DNA from: Sympetrum striolatum
Taxonomy: Eukaryota > Arthropoda > Insecta > Odonata > Libellulidae
Assembly: GCA_947579665.1 (NCBI GenBank)
Contig: OX388348.1
Span: 5,084,001-5,148,000 of the forward strand
Length of the DNA stretch: 64,000 nt
Direction: 5' to 3'
The translations under genes were made by a program, and so were the position numbers. The notes below the pieces were generated by a model that worked only from the letters and a program-made list of their open reading frames with translations, did no database searches and had not been told where the DNA came from. Below are positions 9,621 through 21,697 of this stretch, one piece after another. Each line of letters opens with the position of its first letter. The first letter of the stretch is position 1.

Positions 9621-12409
9621 CCAAATCAATGAGATATTGTTATTATTGATTTTTAAGAATTTTTTTCTTGCTAATCATTTTTTAAACATTAATTTTAAAT
9701 TTTGCGTCTATTCTTATAACTACTCATAATCAATAAACAAATGAATGTGATAAGTAAATGGGTATACATCTGTTTTTTTTTAAATTTGATAAGTTCATAG
9801 AAAATGAAATTATGTATTGTTGAAAGTGAATTTTAAAAGTTTTGGATGTAATTTTTTAAAATGTTATTTATTTTCATAAAATGTTATTTACTTTCACAAA
9901 ATTTTAATTTGGCGATAAACTAAAATATACGAGTATCCATACCATAAATCAATTTATTTTAATATTACACCAGGATTACGACATTAAGGTATTTAATCAT
10001 ACATTATAACTCCTGATTTTCTGTAACAAAGAATAGGATTTGCTTAAGCGCACATTTAATTGATTTACATTGCAATTGCTGGCAATACTTTATAAAAATA
10101 TTAATTTAAAGAAGCATTTACTATCCAGAATATCTCCATTATATATGAAAAGATTAATTTATTTTCACCGTAAGAATTCCTTTGTTTCGATATATCTTCA
10201 CAGTGATTGATTCTCAATCGTTAAAAATCTCGTGGTTTTATTATGTGTCCATATCTACTTCAACACAAACATTCATCTTTTTAAGTACTAGAAGGCAAAC
10301 ATTGCTGTCACTGAAATATCGCTAAGAAGAAAGAATACATACCTTCATTTTAAAGTCATGTTTCAATATGTAAACTTTAACCACCGAACCTATTAGTAAG
10401 GGGTTATTCCCATTATTTTTTTGCAGAATCAGCTAAATGACTATCTATCCCTTAGTTTTGTCTTCTTAATAGCAGTGAAAATATGCAAGCTAAGGAGATA
10501 AAGGTGGGATTTGTGTCTGCCCTTGATGTAGATTGTTAAGGAAATGCAATATTTTTATTAATAATTGTTCTGAAGTTGCATTTACTTTTCCTAACCTGCG
10601 AGAAAACCATGGCATATCTGCCTCATCCCTCATAATATCCAGAAGGCCTCATTCCCTCTACTAAATTAATTTTAGCTAATGGTGAAGAGATCGAGAATTT
10701 ACCAGCATTTGAGCTGACGTCTCCTTGATATACCTCTAAAACATCAAGCCAACCAATCAAAGTAATTTCAAAATGAAACATTAGACAACTGGAGATTATA
10801 GGTCTTGATGGATTTACAAATTAACATTCAAATTTAATTTCGGTAAAATTTACTACTATTTCTCACTGGAAAGATAGTGGCTGGCAATGGGATCATTCGA
10901 TAAATCGAATAAACAGCATCGAAAATGCTGCTAACTAACTAGATTCTATCAAATAGGAACATCGTTTTAGTAATTACATAATTATCTCCTCCTTAGGCTA
11001 TGATATTGATACGAAAACTTGGCATAGATTGAAAATATAGACGTAAAATTAGATATCATTCATTCCATACTTACATTTATGTCATATATCACTGAAGGCA
11101 ATAAGTTTGTTTTCGAAGGTGGCACAATTCGTAAAACTCTAGCATTAACTTTCATCCATTCCTAGGTTGTCCTTCATTGACGATTCTTTAATCACTGATT
11201 TAGAATTCTACACTGGTACACCCTTACTAAATGTAATCACTGATTATATAATTGATTCTGCTCTAAAGCCAAGCATTTCTGGTTATACCACGGATGATTT
11301 GGAGTTATACGTCGTTCTTGTAGCACATTCACAGCATAACATTTATCCATAAGCACACTCGATCTTAATCCCTTACAACAAATCCACTTTACCTACATAA
11401 AATAATAATTAGCACTCAAATGTCACTTAATTTTGGCTCTTTACTTACATACTCAATACACCACGAGGAGATTATTAGACCATTACCGCGCTTTCCAAAA
11501 ATCGATCGTCTTGAAAAACCTGAATCACGTATATGGCGTTTCAGAATAAGTGAGTAATGTTTTTCTCGTGACTGACAGTCCTCGTTTCTGTTCTCACAAT
11601 GGCGGCCATTATCTACCTCTAAAATACCAGCATATTTTTCTTGCGAATGTTCCATCACTGCTAAGAAAATCGGACACGTGAATTAACCAGAGGAATACTC
11701 GAAGGCCTTTCTCCGTAGTTATATCTGAACCTTCACTCTTGTGATTTCCGTCTAACTTAGACAAAGAGTTAAAAAAGTGGTGCTACAGTATATATAACTC
11801 AACACCTTAATTGTGTCGTATGTGATAGTGGTAAAAGCGAATGTTATTAAATCCCGTTAAAGTAATAGCAACTAAAATACAGATTATATCCACAAATTCC
11901 TAAGGTGAGAAGAAAAGCTGAGGAAATGATTTGAAGAGGAAAGACACAGAAGGTATGAATGTTGAAATACTGTTCCTTATACAAGATCTTTAAAATAATG
12001 CAATACAACTCAAAGAGAATGTCTAACTATGGAGTGTTCTTTTTGACAGGATTTAGGTGTACACCTTTAATTATCATTGCAGTAAAGTATACGAAAATTT
12101 TCCGAATCTAGGAGTATCTTGTTTTCCATTTAGGAAAGGGCATCATACTATTAATCAACATATCTTAATTATCATTAACTCCATCACTAGTTTCCTTAAG
12201 GAAACTTCGTAGAAAATAAGAAAGTCTGCCTATATGTTGAAATATTATCAGAAATATCCATGTTAATTCTTTGAGTGTACAAATGCGCTTCTCCCATTCA
12301 TTTGTTCATATATTAAGAGTAGTTATAATATGAATAGCAAAGTGTAAAATTGATATTTACAAAAATGTAGATGTTCGAATAATGTTAAAATTCAATTTTA
12401 ACAATTTCT
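9621..12409. other. Spacer between the inverted arms, no gene recognised
   Basis: AT-rich single-copy DNA between two outward-facing CCAAT blocks. Short open frames at 11,167-11,352 (+) and 11,416-11,658 (-) have no recognisable domain, and neither is repeated in the arms. If the flanking blocks are promoters, this is their shared intergenic region. Confidence 0.6.
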
Positions 12410-12469
12410 AATTGAAATAGCTATTGATTTAATTATAATTATAGATTATAAAAACTGAGGGTGGTCAGG

Positions 12470-12571
12470 GCCAATGACAGCGAATTCGAAATGGACCAAT
12501 CATAGCACAGGAATAGTGTTCAAAATTTGTTCAAACGGTAAATTTCTCATTTGCTGTTCGGATTTCTTCAG
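12470..12571 (+). promoter_or_regulatory. Conserved CCAAT promoter and putative non-coding first exon, right arm
   Basis: Mirror copy of 9,462-9,590, facing right. CCAAT motifs lie at 12,471-12,475 and 12,496-12,500. The putative exon ends at the donor ttcttcag|gtgagtacc (exon end 12,571). The words gaattcgaaatggaccaatc and gttcaaaatttgttcaaacg are shared with the left copy. Together the two copies form a divergent, head-to-head pair separated by the spacer. Confidence 0.5.
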
Positions 12572-12944
12572 GTGAGTACCTTTTACTGAATTTTCTGGAA
12601 AAAACCGTTAAATTTAAATTTACCGACTTGCGTTAATTGTGGAACCTGGAAACTGGAGGGATATTTTAAAGTTTAACTCTATATTTTTCTTATTAATTTG
12701 TATTTTGAAAGTCTAGCTATCTCTTTTTAGATATAATACTCACGTTCGTGATTATTTGTCGACGAAATGAGAGAACGAATTTCGGTGTGTTAATATATCC
12801 GTGAACGTCACGAAGGAATTCCTGTGTATGGTATGATTCAAAAAATATCTTAATTGAACTTATTGTCTCTTATCAAAGGAATGTTTTTTACCTTGGTTTG
12901 GAATTTCTGATATTTTAAGTTCTTTTGTTGCGTAATATTTGTGA

Positions 12945-13100
12945 GTAACGTTTCCGTGTCTATGAGTAGGTCATTAAGTTCAGTTGTCCCTGAAGACAGA
13001 AGAATTCCGTCTCGTTATCTTGTATTTCGTTTACTCTAAGCTTGCACTTAAAATTCTTTCTTGCAATCACTCGATTTGGAAATAAAGTTATGTAAAGTAT
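12945..13100. repeat. Duplicated non-coding unit, right arm, copy 1
   Basis: Contains tcattaagttcagttgtccc. Partner of left-arm 9,000-9,160, and paralogue of the unit at 13,615-13,760 (attaagttcagttgtctttc). Confidence 0.5.
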
Positions 13101-13614
13101 ATAAATTTTCGTCGTCGATGAATTTCAGAAAAGTAAATCAAAACTTTAATAAAAATGAAAGAACGCAAGTCATAAATGGTATATTTAATTATAACTAAAA
13201 AGCACATGGAAAATAATGTCTCGCTTTTAAAATTTGCTTGGTATTTAGCAAATATCCCTAACAGTAGAATAACGAAATTATTTTGTTGACTGTAACGGTT
13301 ATTGGTATTTGAAATAATTTCATAATAAGGTTTTCCAATCTCATTGTAAAGAAACTAATTCTCAAATGAATAACTTAATGCATTCATATTTTACTTTAAT
13401 TTGAAATTACCTGCTACTGATTACTGCTATAAGTTTGCTAACTTGCATTAATATCGTAACCTATTAAATCGGAGAATAACTGTAAAGACTAGTGATTTAT
13501 TTTGTACTCTTTGTTATTCGTTAAGTGATTTCGGTTCAGGATTTGAAATGTATTTTCAGTTGATTTAGTAATTTTTCGATTTTTAAATGTCAATATGTCA
13601 AGATTCGATTTGGC

Positions 13615-13760
13615 GCATTATGTTTGCGCCACGTTCTTTGCTCTATGAGTATGTAATTAAGTTCAGTTGTCTTTCGAGATAGAAGAGTACTTCTTCACTG
13701 TGCATTCCTTGAAATCAATCGTATTATTACTGTTCGATTTAGTAATAATCCGATATTATA
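13615..13760. repeat. Duplicated non-coding unit, right arm, copy 2
   Basis: Partner of left-arm 8,505-8,610. It shares the core aattaagttcagttgtcttt and flanking words with copy 1 at 12,945-13,100, including a downstream ttcgattt about 90 bp away. Confidence 0.5.
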
Positions 13761-14577
13761 TGCACGTAATGATATGTCTGTAAACGATCGTCGTAAATGA
13801 ATATCATAAAGTTCAATCGATGTCTAAAATACTAATGAAAAACGTATGTCTTTTACGCTGAATTTTGAGTAAAGAAGTTTACGAAAAAGAATTTTAACGA
13901 ACCTGAACTTTTGGGTGATATTTAGTAAATGCCTTGAACAATTGAATAACGGAAAATATTTGTTTGAATGTAACGGTTACAGGCCATTGAAAATAACTGA
14001 GTCACTTTCCCAATCTATAATACTTTAATCTTTATCGAAGTTTATTCATTATTGTTTCAGTGAGCTTAAATTAAATATTATTAAAATGGATATGATATAC
14101 ATTCATTATGGGATTTTACTATTTCGAGTCGTTCCGATATTTCATATATCAAGTTTAGTTATTTCTTAAATTAGTCGTGTAATTCTTCCAAATTTTGTGT
14201 ATCCGCTGTTAACTATATCCATTCTTTTAATTTTATTCGATTTGGCACTCGTCAGTATGCATACAAGATTTTTGTCTTTCTCAAGCGAAGTTCGACCTTA
14301 CTGTAGTAAAGAGATGCTTGAGTGGTCAATTACTGTTGAATCCTTCTTCATCAGAGTATCATTCCCGTATTAATGGCAATGCGTTTATCTCGATGTAAAT
14401 TATTTCGCTATATTTAATACTATCCATAACGGGTATGCTGATTTAAAGTAATGGAAATCTCATTTGAAAATTGACGTTCGTATTGATAACTCTATGCATG
14501 CTTCAGGCTTCAGAGTAGAATATTTAAAGGATAGCTATAATTTGATAGCAAATTAATATTGTTTACTATTTTTTCAG

Positions 14578-14690
14578 ATTTTAAGCGGAAAATACCACTC
14601 CTTTCGTTGGTTTTTGCTGTGTGGTTCTCTCGTGTATCAAAATCAAAGGCCGTCGAAGATAGTCACGGAAGAGGCCCATGGATTCTGGCG
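14578..14690 (+). pseudogene. Decayed paralogue of the 6,453-6,580 exon, right arm
   Basis: Plus strand: the acceptor ttttttcag at 14,569-14,577 is kept. The following sequence aligns to the left-arm decayed exon (gtcacggaagaggcccatgg against the left cgtcacggaagaggatcacg). The frame begins TTT TAA and has further stops. It lies in the same transcriptional direction as the right-arm CCAAT block, which fits a gene running outward from the spacer. Confidence 0.5.
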
Positions 14691-15329
14691 ACTGGGGATA
14701 AGTAATTACAATTTTATTTGCATCTTATAATTGAATTGAAATATATTGATTCATATCTATATTTTATTTTCTTTCAAAATCATATGTCTATCGCTTACAT
14801 AATTGAAGAGACTGGTTGAATTTAAAAGTTCCGATGGTAGTATATAATTGAACGACCTCTTTAATGCAAACAGAAGGAGTAAGGGCACTCAAGGTGAAAC
14901 TAGTTTATTAAAGTTAAGACAATTTGTGAACATATTGCGCTTTAGTAATTATGCCTCGCCTTCATAAACCATAAATTTTAATGCTCAACGATTAAGTCCC
15001 TAATCAGATGGACAGTCTTATTCAAACTTCCTAACAATCCGCCCATTTATATCATGTTAAATTTAAGTAATTTTTAATAAAGATTAATACTTGCATTTCT
15101 AATAAGTTTGTCATTCGTAGGAAATCTTAAAATAAAACTTCTTACTTCTAAATAGGGAGCTCTCTATTCTATTAAGGTATATCTTTGATTGCTGCTTTAC
15201 ACAATAATTTTAACACTTACTTATTACCGAATTCCATTGAGTTGATTGCAGTTAAATATAAGAATAGATACTCTCAGGCGGCTCTAGTATTCGAAATGTA
15301 TTGCGGGAATTCTACTTTTTTTATGAGTC

Positions 15330-15590
15330 ATTCACCGAGAAGGTGGTGATTCAATGGCCAGGCATACTCGTATGAAGAGAAATAATGAATATGTCGTAAA
15401 AACATTTTATCTTTTACCTTTTGATCATTGGTTCTACCCTAGGGCACCGTTTATATTTTACCATATATTTCAAAGGGGCAATACAGAATTAAGTTTGAGG
15501 GCTTTCCCGATATGATATCGACTTAAAATTTGTATCATTAATATGCTTGCAGAATGCAATCAAACTTTTACTCGTATAAGATAATCTCTA
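15330..15590 (+). repeat. Isolated relative of the 34-36 kb satellite
   Basis: Matches the 34-36 kb array unit, for example tatgatatcgacttaaaatttg and atatgcttgcagaatgcaat, with the B-box-like words gattcaatggccagg and ggttctaccctagg spaced about 80 bp apart. It has no partner in the left arm and accounts for much of the local length difference between arms. Confidence 0.55.
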
Positions 15591-15599
15591 TTTACAAAT

Positions 15600-17230
15600 A
15601 ACGAGAGCATGCCAGAGACAAAGCGGAGGGCTCTTTTGGAGGATTGGAAATTCTTATTCTTTGATGACGTAGGAATTGTTTCACCAATTTATTGTTTATT
15701 TTAATTTTGTCGCGGACTTAAGCCAGAGGGACGTATTTTCATGTTGAATGTCAAAGCGCAGAAGTTGAGTGACTATATAACTTCAAAGAATTTCATTTTT
15801 ATATTTAATTAATGTTTTGAGATTTAGGTTTTACAGGAATAAGCATTTTTAAATTCAATAAATTAATTCTTCGTTTTCCTCAAACTGTTTGTGCGTTGTC
15901 GTCAAGTAAAGAGAACGCTTAGTTAAAATTGAATCAAACAGTTACGCAGACATGTCATTAAGCATCCAATACGATGATTTTTTTCATTTGCTTTACTATT
16001 TTCTCTGCTATTGCAGTCTGTATTCTGTATGAATCGATTAGTCATAGTTATGTGAGAAATCTTTTGCTGGGTGTAAATTTATCAACAATTCTATTAAATA
16101 TCCGAACGTTATCAGCAGTGAATTAATAAGTGGGGTCCTATAGATAATCCTATTGGAATTAGGCTAATTCATTCTAAATGGATTTTTTTTATTTATGCAT
16201 CAAATAGTCGTTGTTTTCGCAGAGCTTCGTGTTTAAATATCATTATTTCGTCATAATTTCGATTTAACGTACTGAGTTATGGGCTGTAGTAATTCCGTGT
16301 CAATAAAAATGTGATCCATTTATTTTCAAAGAGGAGAGTATAACTTTGTTTAGTAAAAAGGAATCCAGCCTTACGCAAATCGTCTACTCTCGGAAGCGGT
16401 TTTATTTGGCCTTCAGCCCTCCTGCTGCGAGTTACGAAGTATGAAATGCGCTTTCGTTCTCATCGACGCATACACACAGAAAATCAAAATATTTTGTTAT
16501 ATATTTGCCATATCATAATAAGTAACAATTGATAACTCTACTCTTTAATAAAGGATTAAGTACATCATCATATTACAATTCTGATCTTGGACTCGTTAAA
16601 TAAAGTCTGATTGTAATTAACATCAGCCTTATACCTAATGTTTACATTTGTGTCTTCCGAACACAAACATTCTTTTGTTTAGAAGAAAGAGACTTGCGAG
16701 AGACTTATACTACATATCAAGCCTTTTTGATTTATTTGAAATTTCTGATGAGTTAAGACAACTTTTGCATGTGTAACATTCCAGTAAAGAAGCGTTTCAC
16801 AGTTATTTCGATCCAGGAATATTTCCTCTTCCTCTCCGTTTATCATTGACTGTAGTAGCATGTTGTTATTATAAAAATAATAATATAACTTTATTTATGG
16901 TGTAAGAAGTCCACATATGCAAGCAAACTTATCTGATTGTTTTTTGGAAATCTTCATGCAAAATGAATACTGAAACCCCCTTGGCCCAGTGAACATCATT
17001 TATCAATTTATTTGTTGTAAAATCATCCCGTTAAGATTTCTTTGCACTATTAAAAGTTGTTAACTTTCCCTCGAAGTTTTATTCCTTCCATATTTTTGGT
17101 CTAAGTTTAGATTTTTGGATGGAATATTCTTTGTTGATAGTTGTTATACCAAAGTATAATTTTTTTTCAACCCCGTTCTTGATTTAAAACACATTTGTAT
17201 TGTTTTCTACTAATTAGTTTTCGTTTCATT
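15600..17230. other. Inner right arm, no gene recognised
   Basis: Diverged partner of about 4,520-7,250. A 60-codon minus-strand frame at 16,679-16,861 starts beside ctactacag and is rich in acidic residues (NGEEEEIFLDRNN), but I found no counterpart in the left arm and no family. Confidence 0.35.
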
Positions 17231-17357
17231 CTTCTTGGTAACAAACATATACTTTCTCTTTCGCTTTATCTCCATGGTTCCAAAAAAGGAAGCGGAATTT
17301 CATGTATTTAAGATTGGCTTCTTCAAATACCCATTGATGTTTTGCTTTCCCTTTCCG

Positions 17358-17495
17358 TTACTTTCGCTTTAAAGTTTTTCTACGAAAATTGGGATCGTCT
17401 TCCACAAACAAATTCCAAAGAGCCGACCGATAACAGTCCTCAACGACCTTCAGATTTTTAGCATCCAAAATTCGTGACCGAATTTCTCCTACCTC
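17358..17495 (-). other. Candidate 3'-terminal coding exon, right-arm copy
   Basis: Minus-strand mirror of 4,272-4,409: acceptor ctttttttag, 45 open codons and TAA (17,358-17,360). The only coding difference from the left copy is a synonymous arginine codon in the word NFRRK. It points inward, opposite to the direction of the CCAAT blocks, so it belongs to a convergent gene copy whose upstream part would lie in the outer arm. Confidence 0.4.
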
Positions 17496-18269
17496 CTAAA
17501 AAAAGAATTCACTTTTATGATTTTATAAATCATGATAATACTTGCATTGTTCGTTTCGCGGAAACAAAGTTTATTCTGGAGCAGATAGCTGGCATTCATT
17601 TGTTTAATTACTTATAAGTAAATTACATTTATTGTTGTTTTACGTTGTTGGACTTGAAAGTGCGTCTTATTCTGTAGGTAAATCATTATCAAATATCTAA
17701 ATTTATCCTTAAGAATCAGTTATTGGATGTTTTTAAGGGATACCTTCGTTTTAAAATGAAGTGGTGGAATGTTCTTGGCAGTATTTCATAACATAAGTGA
17801 GTAAAATTATTTGCAATATGAATAATTAAGAAAGTTGAGGATGGACAATAGAAACCGACAGTTATAGAAAAGGCAATCAAGATAAAGTAAAATATTATTT
17901 ATCATTTTAAATTGCAAAAAATACAGAAGATATATATATGGCTAAGATGGACCATTGAGAGCCATTACTGTTTTCTGCAGTCATTAGATAGCATCGGGAG
18001 AAAATGATAAAGTAACTTAAATTAATCGCTTGTCTCCAAGCATACTTGTGAATTCAAAGAAATATTTTATGTGTGATGAAACTGGTCAAAAGAAATGTGA
18101 ACTGGGGGGAACTTGGGGTTAGTGATTTGTCGTATTTGCACATTACTGCTCTAAAAGAAACATATAGAAAATTATAATGATTCGTTTAAGTTCTGTATAA
18201 ACATTCATACATAGTTATACTTCAAAAGATTTTACCTTTTAATACTCATTCCTTAATTCCTTTCTACAG

Positions 18270-18318
18270 GGTAAGTGCTGAAGCTAAATCTCCCAATGTA
18301 CCCTCCGGATGTAACCTT
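18270..18318 (+). other. Candidate 49-bp internal exon, right-arm copy
   Basis: Acceptor tttctacag, then 49 bp reading VSAEAKSPNVPSGCNL in one frame, then donor gtgagtatt. Same sequence as the left-arm copy (3,449-3,497, minus strand). It faces outward, as the CCAAT block of this arm does, so it could belong to that transcript. Its phase does not join directly to the exon type seen at 6,453-6,580: a direct junction would create a stop. Confidence 0.35.
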
Positions 18319-18714
18319 GTGAGTATTAACAATCTTTACACATTAAATCTAATTTAATTTAATCTTTACTTTGTTAATTTTGCAATAGCTTAATTGCAGC
18401 TTATTGTTCAGATAAATTTAATTTGCCATAGATGATGAAACATTTTTACAATTTGAAATATTAGTTTCTTATACAAAATTTTTCATTCTGATAAATCATT
18501 AATAGTCAAATAATTTCACAAATGTTTCTTTAAATCGAATTAAATATGATTTTAAGTATTTCACCATGACAATTAATTAATTGCAGTAAGTCATGGAAAT
18601 ACATTCAAGTCAATGCTTTCTGAACTCAATAAAATAAATTCTAGTCAATTGCTGCCAATCCAAATATTGATTGCAGCTTTAAATGAAGTGTGTCTTTATG
18701 TATTAACTACCTGC

Positions 18715-19080
18715 TCTGTAGGGGAAGAGGGAGTAATGCCTTACTCCTCTCAACCCTAGCCGAAAGGCCTACAGATGTAGGCATCTTTTCCAGGGCCCTT
18801 TCTTTCACCTTCTTCTGCTGGGGGGAGCTAACTTAGCCCTCTCTTCTCACCAGTTCGATCTTTCTGTCTATGAGGTCGGATCCCGCGGTTAACCAGCTAT
18901 GAGTGGTAAAGGGGAGATCCTTAGGCATGAGGATGAACCCCATTGCACGCCACTCTGATCTGGCCGGGTCCCCACGTTAGGGTGTTACGTATTCCCCCCA
19001 AATCCTCCCTCCCCCCCCCCCTCATCAGCAGCGGAAGGAAAACCATCAAGAACGTGGATGACTCCAGGAGTAAGTGTTGG
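18715..19080. repeat. GC-rich block with poly-C tract, right arm
   Basis: Reverse-complement partner of 2,700-3,060. The C-run at about 19,006-19,021 differs in length from the left G-run. Function not recognised. It lies between the 49-bp candidate exon and the 3' end of the CR1-like LINE. Confidence 0.5.
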
Positions 19081-19252
19081 TACTGGTTTACAAAACCAAG
19101 AGTAATAAAAGTGTAGAAAGATGATTAAATATAGAGGAAAGTAAGTGAAACATAACGCTTAGTATAAAGATAACATGCAGGAATAAATAAAGGTAATTGG
19201 AATGGTATCTGATTGTTTGTCAGCACTACGTTTTAATAGTTAACTTGCCTAC

Positions 19253-20601
19253 ATCTACATCTACATTAATACCCTAGAAGCCGCCTTTTGGCGTGTGGCA
19301 GGGGGTGTAAACACCACTTGAATCTAAACTACTTCCTTCTTCGGTTATTGTCGCATATTGTTCGCGGAAAGAATGAATTTTTATTGTATTTTCTGAAAAT
19401 GTAGTTTCTATATATATTAAGACAGAATCTTGTCCGTCCGCCTGTCCTCAAAAAAGGAATGTAACACTTTTAGCAAAATCTGAGTCTAAATTCAATCTCC
19501 CGCAACGATTCTTAGTGCGCTGGAGGCGGACGGCTTGCACGCACAGTCGTGCAAAAATTTAATTTTTTTGGTTGAGATTAGAGGTGCAAAACGGGCGAAA
19601 AACTGAAAAAAATCGGGAAAATGAGGGCAGTGGGAGACGTTTTCTTTTGGGATGACGAACGCCGCTTACCTATCGCTTGCGCGTCATTTAACATAGTTAA
19701 GTCTTTATCAGTTGATCTCACTGCAGAGGGTGAGATCCCGACTTTGCGGTCTCTGACATGATCTACTTTTTCGGAATCTTTTCGGAGGAAATGCCATACA
19801 AGAGAGACGCGACAAAACCGAATACCTTTCGATGCTGCCCCATCAAACGTAAGGGAACTAACCTGCCTGCGGAGCTGGCAGTAGGCAACTGCTAGTCCCT
19901 GGATTTATTAAGCAATCGCAGCCTAGCTTCCAATCTCCTTTCTTTCAAGGATTCCCAACCTACGTCTCAGAGCATATTCGTAACGCTTGTTTTTTTATCG
20001 TTACCTTTGGATGAGTACTTAATCGTTTGAGAGAGATGTTCGGTCTTCCTCGTTTGTTATTTCTCTATATATAACCGAGTCATCTTCAAATATCCTCACA
20101 TTGCTAACTATCTTGTCACTCAAGTCATTGATATGAATCAGGAAAGGAAGAGGTCCAATTACACTGCCTTGAGGTACGCCAGAGGTTACTTTGACTCTAT
20201 TTGAGCTAACGCCATCCAGTACAACTTGTTGTTCCCTCTCGTAGAGAAAATCCTTAACCCAGTCGACTACTTCCTTGATAATGCCCGCTCATTTTAGTTT
20301 TTAAATTAGTTTGTAGTGGGGGACTCTATCGAATGTTTTTTTGAAATCGAGGAAAATAGCGTCCACTGGCTATTTATTCTCGGCAGGCTTTAAGATATCG
20401 TGTGCAAATAGAGCAAGTTGGGTATTAAATGATCGGGACTTTCGAAAACCATGCTGGTTCGCGTCGAGGAATTCATTTCTATCTAAAAATCCCATGAATG
20501 AACTTACGACAATATGTTCCATTACCTTTCCGGACAGTGAAGTAAATGATATGGGTCTATAATTTCCTTGGTCCTCCTTTAATCCGCTTTTGTAAACAGG
20601 A
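19253..20601 (-). mobile_element. CR1/L2-like LINE, 3' segment, right-arm copy
   Basis: 3' segment of the LINE whose 5' segment is 23,651-25,110. It holds reverse transcriptase remnants (about 20,040-20,591) and the 3' end with gccgccttttggcgtgtggc, which can form a stem, and a tail of tctaca units (about 19,253-19,267). Split from its other half by the nested RTE element. Confidence 0.8.
20040..20591 (-). pseudogene. CR1-like LINE reverse transcriptase remnant, right-arm copy
   Basis: The same broken palm as at 1,163-1,745: LTPVYKSGLKED, SLSGKVMEH, QHGFRKSRS, motif A, PQGSVIGP, with the same internal stops after AENK and the same downstream deletion. It includes the tail end of the reading frame at 20,370-20,591, while bases up to 20,645 of that frame belong to the nested RTE 3' end. 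Non-functional. Confidence 0.75.
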
Positions 20602-20641
20602 GTCAACATAAGTGTTCTACCTTTAGGTAGGTTCGGAACAA

Positions 20642-21025
20642 TCAAATACCCTTATTAATAGCCATCTCCTTCATATCCTTATATTTAACCCCACCCCTTA
20701 TGTAATCCAAGATCTTCTGTCTCTGTCTTCCCTTCTGCCTTTTCCCCTGAATCCTACCCTCCATTACAACCTTTACCAATCCCTCTTCCCTCAACATTTG
20801 ACCCACCCATTTCTTCTGACGATGCTGAATCACGTTAATTAAAGCCCTCTCCTCCCCAACCATCTCTAACACCTCCGTGTTTGTTTTCCTATCAACCCAA
20901 CTAACTTTTTCCATTCTACGCCACACTAACATCTCGAAGGCCTCCAATCGCTTGACTTCTTCCTTTCTCAAGGTCCACGTTTCGCACCCATAGATCAACT
21001 CTTTCCAGACCAGGGATTTCACCAA
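20642..21025 (-). pseudogene. RTE LINE reverse transcriptase C-terminal region, right arm
   Basis: 127 codons matching 739-1,122, with ELIYGCETWTL and RRMEKVSWVDRKTN. It differs from the left copy at five residues (for example TEVLEMV against TKVFEMV, and MAINKGI against MATNRGI), about 96% protein identity. This is a direct gauge of outer-arm divergence. Confidence 0.8.
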
Positions 21026-21697
21026 TCATTTCCTGATTCCTTTATCAAGACCTTTGGTCATTAATTCCCTTCGCTTCATAAAGGCTTCCTTTGCCAAGGC
21101 TATTCTTTTACGAACCTTATCTTTACATCTTCCGTCCCAAGAGAGATTACTTCCCAAATAAGAAAATGTATCTACCTGCTCTAGTTTTTTCCCATCCACC
21201 CTAATAGTTAACTTAGCTTTTTTTCCTTTAGTGAACCTCAAAACTTTAGTTTTACTTACGTTAATTTTCATACTAAACTCCTTTGCTTTATTGTTAAGAG
21301 CATTTACTAAAGTTTGCAAACCCTTTACGGAATCACAGACAATAGCTTTATCGTCTGCATACCTTACAGACCTCACTACATCCCCACTAACCTTTACTCC
21401 CTTGTCTATTTCTTCCCAGGCTTCTTGCACCAATTCCACTGCATATATATTAAAAAGCGTTGGTGACATAGGACACCCTTGTTTTACCCCCCAACCCAAT
21501 TCAGCCCAATCCGATTCCCCATCAGCTATCCTTACGCAGGCTGTTTGATTCAGATACAAATTTTGAATTAAACGTCCATCTTTCCAGTCTAACCCATATT
21601 TCTTTAATATCTCTATCAGTTTTGGCCACTGGACTCTATCGAAAGCCTTTTCAAAATCTACAAAAAATACACATAAGTCCCTCTTAAATTCCAGGCT
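21026..21697 (-). pseudogene. RTE LINE reverse transcriptase palm
   Basis: Continues after the arm-specific TGA: motif A VDFEKAFDRVQ region, KQGCPMSPTLFNIY, RYADD (motif C, catalytic aspartates present), then the thumb with DTFSYLGSNLS. It ends at a TGA (21,026-21,028) also present in the left arm. Between arms there are only scattered amino acid differences, such as V for I in the VVRSVRYADD region. Confidence 0.85.

Noticed and set aside
11416..11658. 80-codon minus-strand frame in the spacer
   Set aside because: No recognisable domain, splice context or second copy; expected by chance at this length in AT-rich DNA.
16679..16861. 60-codon minus-strand frame (NGEEEEIFLDRNN) in the right arm
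   Set aside because: Protein-like composition but weak acceptor, no counterpart in the left arm and no family; not enough to call an exon.
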